This document shows positions 1 through 7,130 of a stretch of DNA of 7,130 nucleotides, one piece after another. Made by a program: the position numbers and the translations under genes. The notes beneath the pieces were generated by a model. The model was not told the DNA's origin, ran no database searches, and worked only from the letters and a program-made list of their open reading frames with translations. Where the stretch lies: NCBI GenBank assembly GCA_012031335.1, contig JAAUTT010000219.1, positions 1 through 7,130 on the forward strand. The letters run 5' to 3'. Origin of the DNA: Bacteroidales bacterium. GTDB taxonomy: Bacteria; Bacteroidota; Bacteroidia; Bacteroidales; JAAUTT01. The stretch's first letter is position 1; each line of letters opens with the position of its first letter.

Positions 1-401
1 TGGTATTTAACTGCCGGAATTAAAAATAGCCGATTCCCAATAAAATATGCAATTATTCCACCAATATATGACATAGAAGCTAAGGCAAAAAGGAATAACC
101 ATGGAGATGCAGTTTTTGAAGCCCAGGCTATAAACATTTCGGGGGGAACCAACCCCAATACTGTTTCGGAGATAAGAAAAACTGTTAATATTACTGAAGT
201 TGAATAAGTTGTAACTATGTTGTTTAATATAAAGTTGAAATCTAAAAAATAGTATTCTAATGCAAGTAAAACTCCAGCAAAATTAAAATAGCTATGCCAC
301 CTTTAACAGCAGTATCTTTTAAAAATGAATAAAACTTTGTAATCTTATAATAACGATTGATCAATATTAAATTACTTTTGAATTTCGATTAGGTTTGCCA
401 T
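1..401 (-). CDS. DedA/VTT-family membrane protein, 5' part, two frameshifts, runs off left edge
   Basis: Reading the minus strand from the ATG at 399-401 gives MANLIEIQK, then a stop at 372-374. Adding one A to the run at 376-379 continues the frame into a segment with KDTAVKGGIAIL. A second single-base loss in the A/T runs at 279-288 must be restored to join this to FAGVLLALEYYFLDFNFIL. The frame then stays open to the window edge. About 134 residues are visible. The later part carries the features I recognise: ISETVLGLVPPEMFIAWASK, then a hydrophobic stretch and SYIGGIIAYFIGNRLF, typical of the Bacteroidota VTT (SNARE-associated/DedA) inner-membrane proteins. In the wider family these proteins are linked to lipid scrambling or membrane homeostasis; the substrate here is unknown. 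The C-terminal half lies outside the window. The gene is divergent from the CNNM gene across an AT-rich spacer. The family call is fairly secure; the exact start is less so. Confidence 0.72.
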
Positions 402-433
402 ATAATTGATTTATAATACTTTATAATGTTTTA

Positions 434-538
434 TTAAATTTTAAGTAAGGAATTTTGTCCTTTTTTGCCAGGATTATCTTTATAGGATTTTTGTACTACC
501 AACACTGGCTTCAAATTTAAATTGTCGGTTAATACCAT
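434..538 (-). CDS. possible 34-aa small ORF upstream of the DedA/VTT gene
   Basis: An ATG at 536-538 on the minus strand opens a 34-codon frame ending in TAA at 434-436. It starts MVLTDNLNLKPVLVV and ends GQNSLLKI, with a lysine-rich middle. It has no membrane segment or signal peptide, and I do not recognise it. The stop lies 32 nt upstream of the DedA/VTT start on the same strand, so it could share a transcript with that gene. Because single-base losses are frequent in this window, it could also be a fragment of something longer or a chance frame in AT-rich DNA. Only the open frame and its fairly protein-like composition support it. Confidence 0.2.
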   Translation of the reverse strand: MVLTDNLNLKPVLVVQKSYKDNPGKKGQNSLLKI

Positions 539-569
539 GATTAAAGATACTGGAATTACTAACTAATTT

Positions 570-593
570 TTGGCATTTGCCAACTTTATAAAG
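570..593. repeat. two abutting perfect palindromes
   Basis: TTGGCATTTGCCAA (570-583) has 6-base arms around TT and is immediately followed by the perfect 10-base palindrome CTTTATAAAG (584-593). They lie in the divergent spacer, about 170 nt upstream of the DedA/VTT start and 250 nt upstream of the CNNM start. Either could be an operator for a dimeric regulator or part of an RNA hairpin. No U-tract follows on the plus strand, so it is not a clear terminator. The structure is directly visible; the function is unknown. Confidence 0.4.
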
Positions 594-796
594 GAGATAG
601 ATTTTTATATATACAGGCTACATAAATTATTGCTTTTTAAAATTTCATGGCGCAAAAATATTCTAAAAACTTATATAAAATTGTTTTTATCATAAAACTC
701 TTTTGTTGTTAAAAGTAAATTCAAAATCTCAGATGAACCTTTATAATTTGTTAAGCTTATTTTAATTGGAGTAAAGTCTCCTTCGGAATACTTTAA

Positions 797-804
797 TAAA
801 TTTG
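797..804 (+). promoter_or_regulatory. candidate Bacteroidota -7 element for the CNNM gene
   Basis: TAAATTTG matches the Bacteroidota -7 consensus TAnnTTTG and ends 35 nt before the CNNM start codon at 840, a reasonable leader length. I see no TTTG-type -33 element at the usual spacing; the nearest TTG (766-768) is about 28 nt upstream. The word is likely to occur by chance in DNA this AT-rich, so confidence is low. Confidence 0.3.
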
Positions 805-839
805 ATGCATAAATTATTATAAAATCTCATCATTTTAAA

Positions 840-2118
840 ATGGAGATAATTGTATTAATCCTATTGATATTTTTAAATGGTTTTTTGCACTTTCAGAAAT
901 TGCTTTAGTATCGTGTAAAAAATCGAAACTGGAACAGAAAGAAAAAGCCGGAAATATTGGTGCAAAAAAGGCATTGAAATTACTAGCTAATTCTGAAACT
1001 TTTCTTTCGGCAATTCAGGTGGGTATTACTTTGATTGGTATAATAACCGGGGTTTACGGAGGATTGAATATTGCTGATGATGTTGCACCTTTTTTTCAAC
1101 AATATGAGTCTATAGCCATCTATGCTAAAGAGATAGCATTAGTGCTGACAGTAATTGTTATTACCTTCTTCTCCATTGTTATCGGAGAATTAGTTCCAAA
1201 AACAATAGCTCTTAGCAATCCTGATAAAATTGCAATTTCGTAGCACCTGTTATATATTACTTTAGTGCAGTGTTTTATCCATTTGTTCGTCTTTTATCAC
1301 TATCTACTTTATTTATTAATAAGTTACTGGGCATAAAAAAGTATTCCGAACAAATAACCGAATCTGAATTACGTCAAATGCTCAAAACCGCTTCTTATGA
1401 AGGTGTGATTGAGAAAGAACAGAATATAATTCACGAAAAGGTCTTCTATTTTGCCGACAAAAAAGCCAAACATATTTTTACTCATAGAACTGAAGTTGAA
1501 TGGCTCGATATAAATCAATCCAATGAGCAGATAAAGGAATTTTTATTGAAAACAGAACATAGTATGGTTGTTTGTTGCAGTGGTAATTTGGATAATATAA
1601 CAGGAATATTACATGTGCGTGATTTTTTTAAGAGTATTTCAAAATCGGAGATATTTAATATTGATGAACTAATTCAGCAACCTCTTTTTGTACCTGAAAA
1701 CATGGATGCACAAATGGTTCTGTCGCAGCTTAGACAGGGAAAAACGCATATTTGCTGTGTTATTAATGAATATGGCAGTTTTGAAGGGTTGATAACACTT
1801 CATGATATAATTGAAAATATTATTGGGCAAATACCCGAACAAGACGAAATTTACGAGCCGGATGTTTTTATAAGGGAAGATAATTCCACTCTTGTAAGTG
1901 GTGATGCACCTGTTGAGACACTTAGCGACATTATTGACGACTTTTTGGTAGATTTTGACAAGATAGATTATTCAACAGTTGCAGGTTTTGTTATTAATCA
2001 CTTAAACAATTTACCCCGGGTTGGCGATAAAGTTGTTTACGGGAATTATATTATTGAAGTTATCGATATGGATGGTAATAAAATCGACAAAGTCCTAATA
2101 AGTAAAAAGGCAATTTGA
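840..2118 (+). CDS. CNNM/HlyC-type membrane protein with CBS pair, two frameshifts
   Basis: The ATG at 840 begins MEIIVLILLIFLNGF. Adding one T to the run at 881-886 continues as FALSEIALVSCKKSKLEQ, the classic opening of the CNNM (DUF21) transmembrane domain. This runs through QVGITLIGIITG and GELVPKTIAL to 1240. There a TAG interrupts; one added base at 1238-1243 joins it to VAPVIYYFSAVFYPFVR. The restored protein is about 426 residues, normal for the family. Its order is CNNM domain (about 1-180), a CBS pair (about 195-325, including GILHVRDFF and EYGSFEGLITLHDIIENIIG), and a C-terminal CorC/HlyC domain (about 340-420, with DFDKIDYSTVAGFV and PRVGDKV). Relatives include HlyC/CorC-type Mg2+/Co2+ transport proteins, hemolysin-like proteins and the gliding protein GldE. 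I cannot decide among these, so I give no symbol. It probably sits in the inner membrane, with the CBS pair likely sensing a nucleotide. Confidence 0.85.
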
Positions 2119-2278
2119 GTTATATACACATAGTTGTTAAAACGTAAGAGCGAGTATTATTTAGTCTTAAACCTCTCGGAAGATTGTGAGTTAAAAAAAT
2201 TTTCCAGAATCAGGAATAAGGTAACCTTCTATGGCCTGGTTTTTGTAAATCAGACACTTACATTTTACATCGCTAACT
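2119..2278. other. spacer between the CNNM gene and the MG2/plug gene
   Basis: This 160-nt spacer contains an open frame that begins near 2134 and overlaps the start of the next gene, but its translation resembles no family I know and I treat it as non-coding. TACATTTT at 2259-2266 is one base off the TAnnTTTG promoter word and lies about 12 nt before the next start, too close for an ordinary leader. Base composition also changes from strongly AT-rich to more balanced across this stretch. Confidence 0.4.
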
Positions 2279-4674
2279 ATGAAACCCTTCCTCCTAATTT
2301 GTTTGTTGGGAATTTTTGAATTCACCGATACTCAGTCAGTTAATGAAAATTCGGTACCAGGCCCGGATGTTCCATTCGAAAAGGTATACCTGCACCTCGA
2401 CCGTACATTTTTTCATCGGGCAACGATATCTGGTTCAAGGCATACCTTACCGATGCTGCTACTTCTTTGCCCTCTGATAACAGCAATACCCTTTATGTAG
2501 AATTGGTATCGCCCGGATCGAAAATTATTGAAACCAAGGTAATCCGTATGGACAAAGGGCTCGGCCATGGCGACTTCCACCTGGGAGATTCCATTCCATC
2601 GGGGAATTATCAGATAAGGGCTTATACCAATTATATGAGGAATTTCGGGGAGATTTTCTTTTCAAAAGGGAATTGGTCATTGTCAATCCTTATGGAATAG
2701 AAAGTCAGCATGTATCCGATCCTTCCGGAAAGATCAATATGCCCGATATAGGATTTTACCCCGAAGGAGGTTCATTGATTGAAGATGTACCTTCGATAGT
2801 TGGGGTAAAAGCCGTAAACCCCGATGGGCTGGGCATTAATGTCAGCGGCACAATTATAACATCGAAAGGCGATACCGTTGCCAAGTTTGCAACTTCCAGG
2901 TTTGGGATGGGCAGTTTTTCGTTCACTTCCAACAGAAAACTGAAATACTTTGCCATTGGTAAAACCGATAGCGGCGTGCCTTTCAGGATCGAAATGCCCG
3001 AACCTCTGAAAACTGGGTATGCGATCAGTTTATCCGAATACAGTAATCAGGAAATCAAAATTAGCATCCGTACCAATCCGGAAACACTGGCCAAAAATCA
3101 TGGACGTGAGCTAGTAATAGTTGGGAAGTCGCACAATACCCTTTGTTTAATGTCGTTCATCACAATGTCGTCGGTTGTCACTTCGGCCTTGTTACCCAAA
3201 AGGAATTCCCCGAAGGTATAACCAGCATTTCCCTGATGGATACCATGGGTGTAATTTACAGTGAGCGCCTTTTTATGTGCACAAAAAGAGCAACATCAGG
3301 GTGAGTGTTGCTTCGGATAAAAATACCTATTTACCTAAAGGCAGGGTCGACCTGAAAATTGAGGTGAAAGATTCGTTGAACAATCCCGTTTCTGCTGACC
3401 TGTCGATGGCAGTGGTGGATATCGGTCAATTGGGCGACAGGTCGCAAAAAGGCGATATTTGTAGCTATCAGTTACTGGAATCCGAAATTCAGGGTTTTAT
3501 TGAACAGCCTTATTATTATTTTGATACTTCCCATGCCGACCGGTACCAGGCGCTCGATAATTTACTGCTTACCCAGGGATGGCGCAATTATACCTGGAAG
3601 GAGCTTGCCCGGCGGCCGCTTACCTTCGATTACACTTTCGAAAAAGGGTTTGAAGTTTCGGGAAATGTAAAACGGGCCATCACCAACAAACCTATAAAGG
3701 ATTTAAATATCACCATGGCTATTCTGGACTCTATTCGTCCTATTTTCCAATACTCACAAACAGATCGTGAAGGGAAGTTTTATTTCGGCAACCTGAATTT
3801 TTCCGGAACCCAACGATTAATATTAAGTGCCCACGATAAAAACATCCAGGGCAAAGGCATGATATCTGTCGATTCAGTTATGTGGGTTCCAGCTCCTTCC
3901 TCGTATACTTCAAATGTTAATGTAAGTGAAGACCGGGTATTTGCAGGCTATCGTCAGGAGGTAGAAATTGAACATGGGCAATTGAAAAAATACAAGTTGA
4001 AAGATACGGTGATGTTAAATGCAGTAGTAGTAAAGGCCATCAGGTTACCCAACAAAGTTGAGGATGGCCATTTCAGGGCCTACAGCACACCCGACAAGGT
4101 ATTCGAGATTACGAATAAGGATTATGGGTATGGAAATGTGGCAGATTATATCAAAGATTACCTTAAGGGCAAGATTTTGTGGGCACCCACAGCAACCTTC
4201 GCTGACCAGAGTGGGGAACCCCTTATTTTGATGGATAATGTTATTGTGGATAAGGCGGTTCTTAAAGCGACCCCTTTGACTCAGGTCTATAAAATAGAGG
4301 TCTTAAAATATTCTTCCACCTCCCAATTTGGCGCTAGGGGAGCCAATGGGGTTATCAGTATATTGCTAAAAAAGGGCAATGAGCATACCGAACCTTTAAA
4401 CCCACTTTTGTCCAGTTCGAACCGCAGCTTTACAGGGTATTACCAGGCCCGAACTTTTTATGTCCCCAGGTACGATGTGCCGGACACAGGTCCAAAAAAA
4501 CCTGATTTAAGAACAACACTTTTCTGGGAGCCCAATATACAAACCGATGTTGAAGGGAATGCCAGATGTTCGTTCTATAACGCCGAAGGTGCAGGCACAG
4601 TGGAGATAAGGGTTGAAGGAATGGCCAAAGATGGTATTCCCCTTACAGGAATTGGAGCTTATACCGTTGAATAA
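2279..4674 (+). CDS. large exported MG2-like protein with internal TonB-plug-like domain, four frameshifts
   Basis: The gene starts at ATG 2279 with a short hydrophobic signal-like N-terminus (MKPFLLICLLGIF). Four one-base losses break it: in the T run 2408-2413, near 2659-2667, near 3123-3127 and in the T run 3270-3274. Restoring one base at each gives a continuous protein of about 799 residues. Order: KVYLHLDRTFFSSGNDIWFK (about 36-55) and SIPSGNYQIRAYTNYMRN (about 105-122) of an MG2/macroglobulin-like region; LLLTQGWRNYTW (about 430-441), diagnostic of this Bacteroidota family; a carboxypeptidase-regulatory-like beta domain (about 459-520); a SusC/TonB-plug-like segment with EPLILMDNVIVD, IEVLKYSSTSQFGARGANGV (about 623-700); and a C-terminal beta domain beginning PDLRTTLFWEPN. 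No beta-barrel follows the plug. Related proteins are usually named 'carboxypeptidase-like regulatory' or 'TonB plug domain-containing'. It is likely exported to the periplasm or surface; the function is not established. Confidence 0.83.
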
Positions 4675-4680
4675 ACATCA

Positions 4681-4738
4681 AAGGTTTAATTACCTTCCTA
4701 TGAGTTTTTTCGGGAATGGATAATTCTCATACATGAGA
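4681..4738. terminator. possible convergent terminator region
   Basis: The 88-nt gap between the convergent MG2/plug and EamA genes holds two small inverted repeats. AAGGT-ttaatt-ACCTT lies at 4681-4696, with a T6 run at 4705-4710 downstream on the plus strand. TCTCAT-ac-ATGAGA lies at 4725-4738. The stems are short, and the T-run is 8 nt away from the first stem. The position fits a terminator for one or both genes, but the structure is weak. Confidence 0.28.
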
Positions 4739-4762
4739 GTTACAGTAATTTTTCAAATCTAA

Positions 4763-5716
4763 TTAAGGATCATGTTCAGTTCTGTTCCCTGCTGTTTTTT
4801 CAACCTTGACTTTAGCTGGAATTACTTTCCGGAAAAGAATAAGATAAACTGAAATGATTATGAGTGCCATGGCAACCAGCATTTCCCATGTTAATGTCTC
4901 GCCACCGAGCGCCCAACCAACAATTACAGCAACAACAGGATTGATAAACGTATGTGTGGAAATGCGTGTTGCACTTGTGATGGTCAGAAGCCAGGTATAT
5001 GCCGAGAAGGTGATGACCGAACCAAAAAGGATGAGATAAGCTAAGCCTAACCACGACTGCATTGTGACTTTCGAAACGTTAAAGGTTGTCCATTCGCCCA
5101 ATAAGTAACTCACAAGAATAAGTAACACGCCGCCAAATACAAGTTGTAAACCGCCTGAAACAAAGGGAGATCGAGGTAAGGTGGCAACCCGTGAGTAAAT
5201 GGCGCCACTTGCCCAGGAACTGGCACCAATGAGAATTCCGATTGAGCCAAGCAGGTTGGTGTTTTTAAAGTCAAATCCATGAGGCATTAGTAGGACTGCA
5301 ATTCCACTTACTCCAATGAGCATTCCTAACATGGTGCGTTTTCCAACGGTGCCTTCGCGTGTGAATAAAGGCTCAAAAAGAGCTATTATAATAGGTTCGG
5401 AGGCGACCAGTAACGCAGCAACGCCCGAAGGTACAGTTTGTTGCGCCCATGCCAGCATGCCATGTCCAATTAGAAAAAATAGAACTCCAATCAATATCAA
5501 CGAGGGAAGTTCTTTCCGGGTAACATTCGCATCCCCGCGTAATCGTCCCCACAGGTACAGCACAATGCCTGCAATCAACGACCGTATCCCCATCATCATA
5601 AAAGGAGGTATTGTTTCTATGGCATACTTAATGGCAAGGTATGTAGTACCCCAAACAAAGTAAACAGCAATAAATGCAGCAATTAGTTTTAGTTTACCGT
5701 TGTGATTACTTGTCAT
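4763..5716 (-). CDS. EamA/DMT-superfamily exporter (YedA-like)
   Basis: This intact 317-residue frame is the only large gene in the window without a frameshift. It is almost entirely hydrophobic, with about ten membrane segments in two EamA halves (about residues 10-145 and 155-297). Visible hallmarks are FVWGTTYLAIK near 20-30, AQQTVPSGVAALLVASEPI in the first half, and TFINPVVAVIVGWALGGE at 256-273 in the second. The tail after residue 298 is short, charged and cytoplasmic. The family exports amino acids, nucleosides or other metabolites across the inner membrane. The arrangement is closest to the YedA/RhtA branch as I remember it, and I cannot name a substrate. The ATG at 5714-5716 fits an N-terminus that reaches the first helix after a short polar stretch. 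It lies downstream of the LamG gene on the same strand with a gap of about 137 nt, so it probably has its own promoter. Confidence 0.9.
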   Translation of the reverse strand: MTSNHNGKLKLIAAFIAVYFVWGTTYLAIKYAIETIPPFMMMGIRSLIAGIVLYLWGRLRGDANVTRKELPSLILIGVLFFLIGHGMLAWAQQTVPSGVAALLVASEPIIIALFEPLFTREGTVGKRTMLGMLIGVSGIAVLLMPHGFDFKNTNLLGSIGILIGASSWASGAIYSRVATLPRSPFVSGGLQLVFGGVLLILVSYLLGEWTTFNVSKVTMQSWLGLAYLILFGSVITFSAYTWLLTITSATRISTHTFINPVVAVIVGWALGGETLTWEMLVAMALIIISVYLILFRKVIPAKVKVEKTAGNRTEHDP

Positions 5717-5788
5717 TATGGATGGTTACGCATTTTTATAAAACTTTTCAAATTGTAGATGACAGTTTGCTCAACATTGATGAGTAAA

Positions 5789-5796
5789 CAAAATTA
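5789..5796 (-). promoter_or_regulatory. candidate -7 element for the EamA gene
   Basis: On the minus strand TAATTTTG matches the Bacteroidota TAnnTTTG word exactly. It lies in the spacer between the end of the LamG gene and the EamA start, giving a leader of roughly 65-70 nt. I see no clear TTTG at the -33 spacing, so this is a weak call. Confidence 0.3.
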
Positions 5797-5853
5797 CAAA
5801 AAACATGGTTAGCGCTGCAGGGGCATTCACTTCAATCGAAGAGCTTTTTATCA

Positions 5854-6735
5854 CTATTTAGATGGACCACTCTTACATAAATTTATCATTTCAGTTCCAT
5901 TTAAAGCCCTTTTGTAAACTGTTCAATCCACCTATCGACCATTTAAAAAAATTCCCATTCCCTTTTTTAGCCACGCACAGCCCCCACACGTAAAATCGGA
6001 ACCATTATTTCCCATTCCATAAGGAAAAAAATAAGGGTTTTTCGTCTGTGTCAATCCGTTGGGGTAGCCTTCGAACCCATCGGTGTTGTTGATATGTTCT
6101 GGTTCGCGGGCCTCAAAAATGCCGTTCAGGTACGATTTTATTTCATTACCATCGTAAGTAAAAGCAACGCAGCACCACTCGTTTTTAGGAACAAGCTGCT
6201 TACTTGCCGAGTAATCGACTGAATAAGGAAAAGGAGGAGTTGGTTTGCCCGTTTGTGATATATGTCCGCATACCTGATCGCGACCGTTATAATGTGGCAG
6301 GGAAACAAACAGTCCATACTGACGCTTACCACCATCCTGATATTCGTTCCACATACCACCAACAAAACCCGTTTGTTCACCAGTCCATTTAACCCAGGCT
6401 ATAACCGTTATACCCTGGTTTTCTCCATAAATATTCAGGGCTCCGGTGGCAGTATTTGGCAGGCTGAGAAAATTTGTTCCATCGAGCTTAATGGAATATC
6501 CCGAGAGAGGACCCTCTTTGATTCGTTCAATCGGACCATTATTCTCTTTCAGGGGGAAGTCTCCCCTGCCTTCAGCTTTCCTGGGGTTTCCTGGATTTTC
6601 ACTAAAATCCCATACGGCAACTAAACCCTGGATTGATTTCAGCCTTTCTTTTAATGCCAATTGTTGCGCTAACGCTGTTGATGCTATTAGAACATTCGTC
6701 GTGATTAAAAGAGAGAGAATTATATTCCTTTTCAT
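5854..6735 (-). CDS. secreted LamG/concanavalin-like protein, C-terminus interrupted by a -1/+1 pair
   Basis: The ATG at 6733-6735 opens a frame with a clear signal peptide (MKRNIILSLL... ending ALA, cleavage after about residue 23). A jelly-roll-type domain follows, with GLVAVWDFSENPG, SIKLDGTNFLSL, ITVIAWVKW, WCCVAFTYDGNEIKSYLNG and MGNNGSDFT, all typical of LamG/concanavalin A-like proteins. The simple frame stops at TAG 5932-5934 after FLNGR. Adding one base there and removing one at 5922-5923 restores IGGLTVYKRALNGTEMINL and leads in the original frame to TAG at 5854-5856. The restored protein is about 293 residues, and that ending is the family's usual last strand (IGGL-x-V-x-x-RAL). 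It is likely periplasmic or secreted, with glycan or protein binding expected from the fold but no ligand or catalytic site visible. It starts 43 nt after the helicase-tail gene and may be cotranscribed with it. Confidence 0.82.
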
Positions 6736-6778
6736 CTGTTTTTAACTATTGAAGTTTAAACCAATTCAAAGCTTATTA

Positions 6779-7130
6779 CTATGTCGGATCTTTTCTTGTA
6801 GTTTTCTTAAATTCAAGGTAGTTCATCACGTAACGTAATTCACTCCAATCCACTTCATTGTTCAGAGCTACTTTGGCAGGTCCCAGCATGGTGTTTTCTG
6901 CTTTCAGGAAATAGTCCGATATTTTCTTTACTTTTTCTTCAGATACAAGCTTGTAAACATCAATTTGACCTGTTTTTACATATAAAGCCAGATGACCTTC
7001 GATGGTAGACGCAGCCATGCTTCTTTCAGCTGCTATCTCTTCTATAGTTTTCCCCTCGAAGGAATAGTTCAAAGCTTTGTTGCTTTGTATTTGGTTTTTG
7101 CTACTTTAGGCGTTTTTTCTTCTATTGTTT
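6779..7130 (-). CDS. C-terminal part of a helicase-type protein with HTH_40-like domain, one frameshift, runs off right edge
   Basis: From the right edge the minus strand encodes a lysine-rich linker (EEKTPKVAKTKYKATK) ending at a TGA at 7069-7071. Adding one T to the run at 7071-7073 joins it to LLNYSFEGKTIEEIAAER and then ASTIEGHLALYVKTGQI, KLVSEEKVKKISDYF and a final helical stretch (VDWSELRYVMNYLE) before TAG at 6779-6781. This matches the helix-turn-helix module (HTH_40 type) at the C-terminus of Bacteroidota RecQ-like and Pif1-like helicases. The basic linker before it fits that architecture. Read alone, the 97-codon open frame beginning at TTG 7072 would look like a small DNA-binding protein, but it is more likely only the tail of a large helicase whose ATPase domain lies outside. 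Which helicase class cannot be told from this tail. Confidence 0.7.

Larger units (their letters stand above)
402..839. other. AT-rich divergent spacer between the DedA/VTT and CNNM genes
   Basis: About 440 nt separate the two divergent starts. The spacer is very AT-rich, and I see no convincing gene beyond the weak 34-codon frame on the minus strand at 434-538. It contains two abutting palindromes at 570-593, a TAnnTTTG word on each strand (653-660 minus, 797-804 plus), and a small inverted repeat GGAG-TAAAGT-CTCC at 768-781. This is where promoters for both flanking genes would be expected. Confidence 0.6.

Noticed and set aside
653..660. Minus-strand TATTTTTG as a promoter for the DedA/VTT gene
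   Set aside because: It matches TAnnTTTG but has no TTTG at -33 and would give a leader of about 250 nt; in this AT-rich spacer a chance match is likely.
2134..2319. 61-codon plus-strand open frame before the MG2/plug gene
   Set aside because: No recognisable motifs, a non-ATG start, and overlap with the signal peptide of the next gene in another frame; best read as spacer.
3123..3277. Programmed ribosomal frameshifting in the MG2/plug gene
   Set aside because: Four separate same-direction breaks in one gene, and similar breaks in unrelated genes, with no slippery-site plus pseudoknot arrangement visible, argue for sequence error instead.
4854..5663. Plus-strand frames and a shorter minus-strand frame inside the EamA gene
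   Set aside because: They are shadows of an intact ten-helix membrane protein in other frames, with low-complexity or cysteine/histidine-rich translations.
6204..6745. Plus-strand frames opposite the LamG gene
   Set aside because: They lie antisense to a gene with a clear signal peptide and family motifs and show no motifs of their own.
6749..6769. Inverted repeat TTGAA...TTCAA between the helicase tail and the LamG gene
   Set aside because: The arms are only 5 bases with an 11-base loop and no T-run after them; too weak for a terminator or operator call.
1..7130. A new defence, mobile or biosynthetic system
   Set aside because: All six recognisable genes belong to ordinary families with no shared system logic. 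There are no repeats, integrase, transposase, or nuclease/toxin pairs, and the odd small frames come from frameshifts.

Overview
The window looks like chromosomal DNA from a member of the Bacteroidota. The evidence is family-level: a SusC-type plug motif inside a large MG2-like exported protein, a LamG-fold secreted protein, a helicase tail with a C-terminal helix-turn-helix of the type common in this phylum, and AT-rich spacers with TAnnTTTG-type promoter words instead of strong Shine-Dalgarno sites. I see no CRISPR array, tRNA, rRNA, insertion sequence, toxin-antitoxin pair or defence cassette, and no convincing new system.

Layout: 1-401 (-) is the N-terminal part of a DedA/VTT-family membrane protein that runs off the left edge. 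402-839 is a very AT-rich divergent spacer. 840-2118 (+) is a CNNM/HlyC-type membrane protein with a CBS pair. 2119-2278 is a spacer. 2279-4674 (+) is a large exported protein with MG2-like and plug-like domains. 4675-4762 is a convergent spacer. 4763-5716 (-) is an EamA/DMT exporter. 5854-6735 (-) is a secreted LamG-like protein. 6779-7130 (-) is the C-terminal part of a helicase-type protein that runs off the right edge.

The most striking property is that five of the six recognisable genes are broken by single-base frameshifts. I count ten lost bases and one gained base, mostly at short homopolymers. Each gene is restored to a sensible family-length protein by one-base corrections: CNNM to about 426 aa, the MG2/plug protein to about 799 aa, and the LamG protein to about 293 aa. 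Only the EamA gene is intact. This pattern is best explained by uncorrected sequencing or assembly error (inference), so the broken genes are annotated as full spans and not as several small proteins.

A second point is composition: the first about 2.1 kb is clearly more AT-rich than the rest. The genes do not form an obvious pathway. They read as ordinary envelope and housekeeping functions: two integral membrane proteins, an exported surface protein, a small-molecule exporter, a secreted carbohydrate-binding-type fold, and DNA metabolism.
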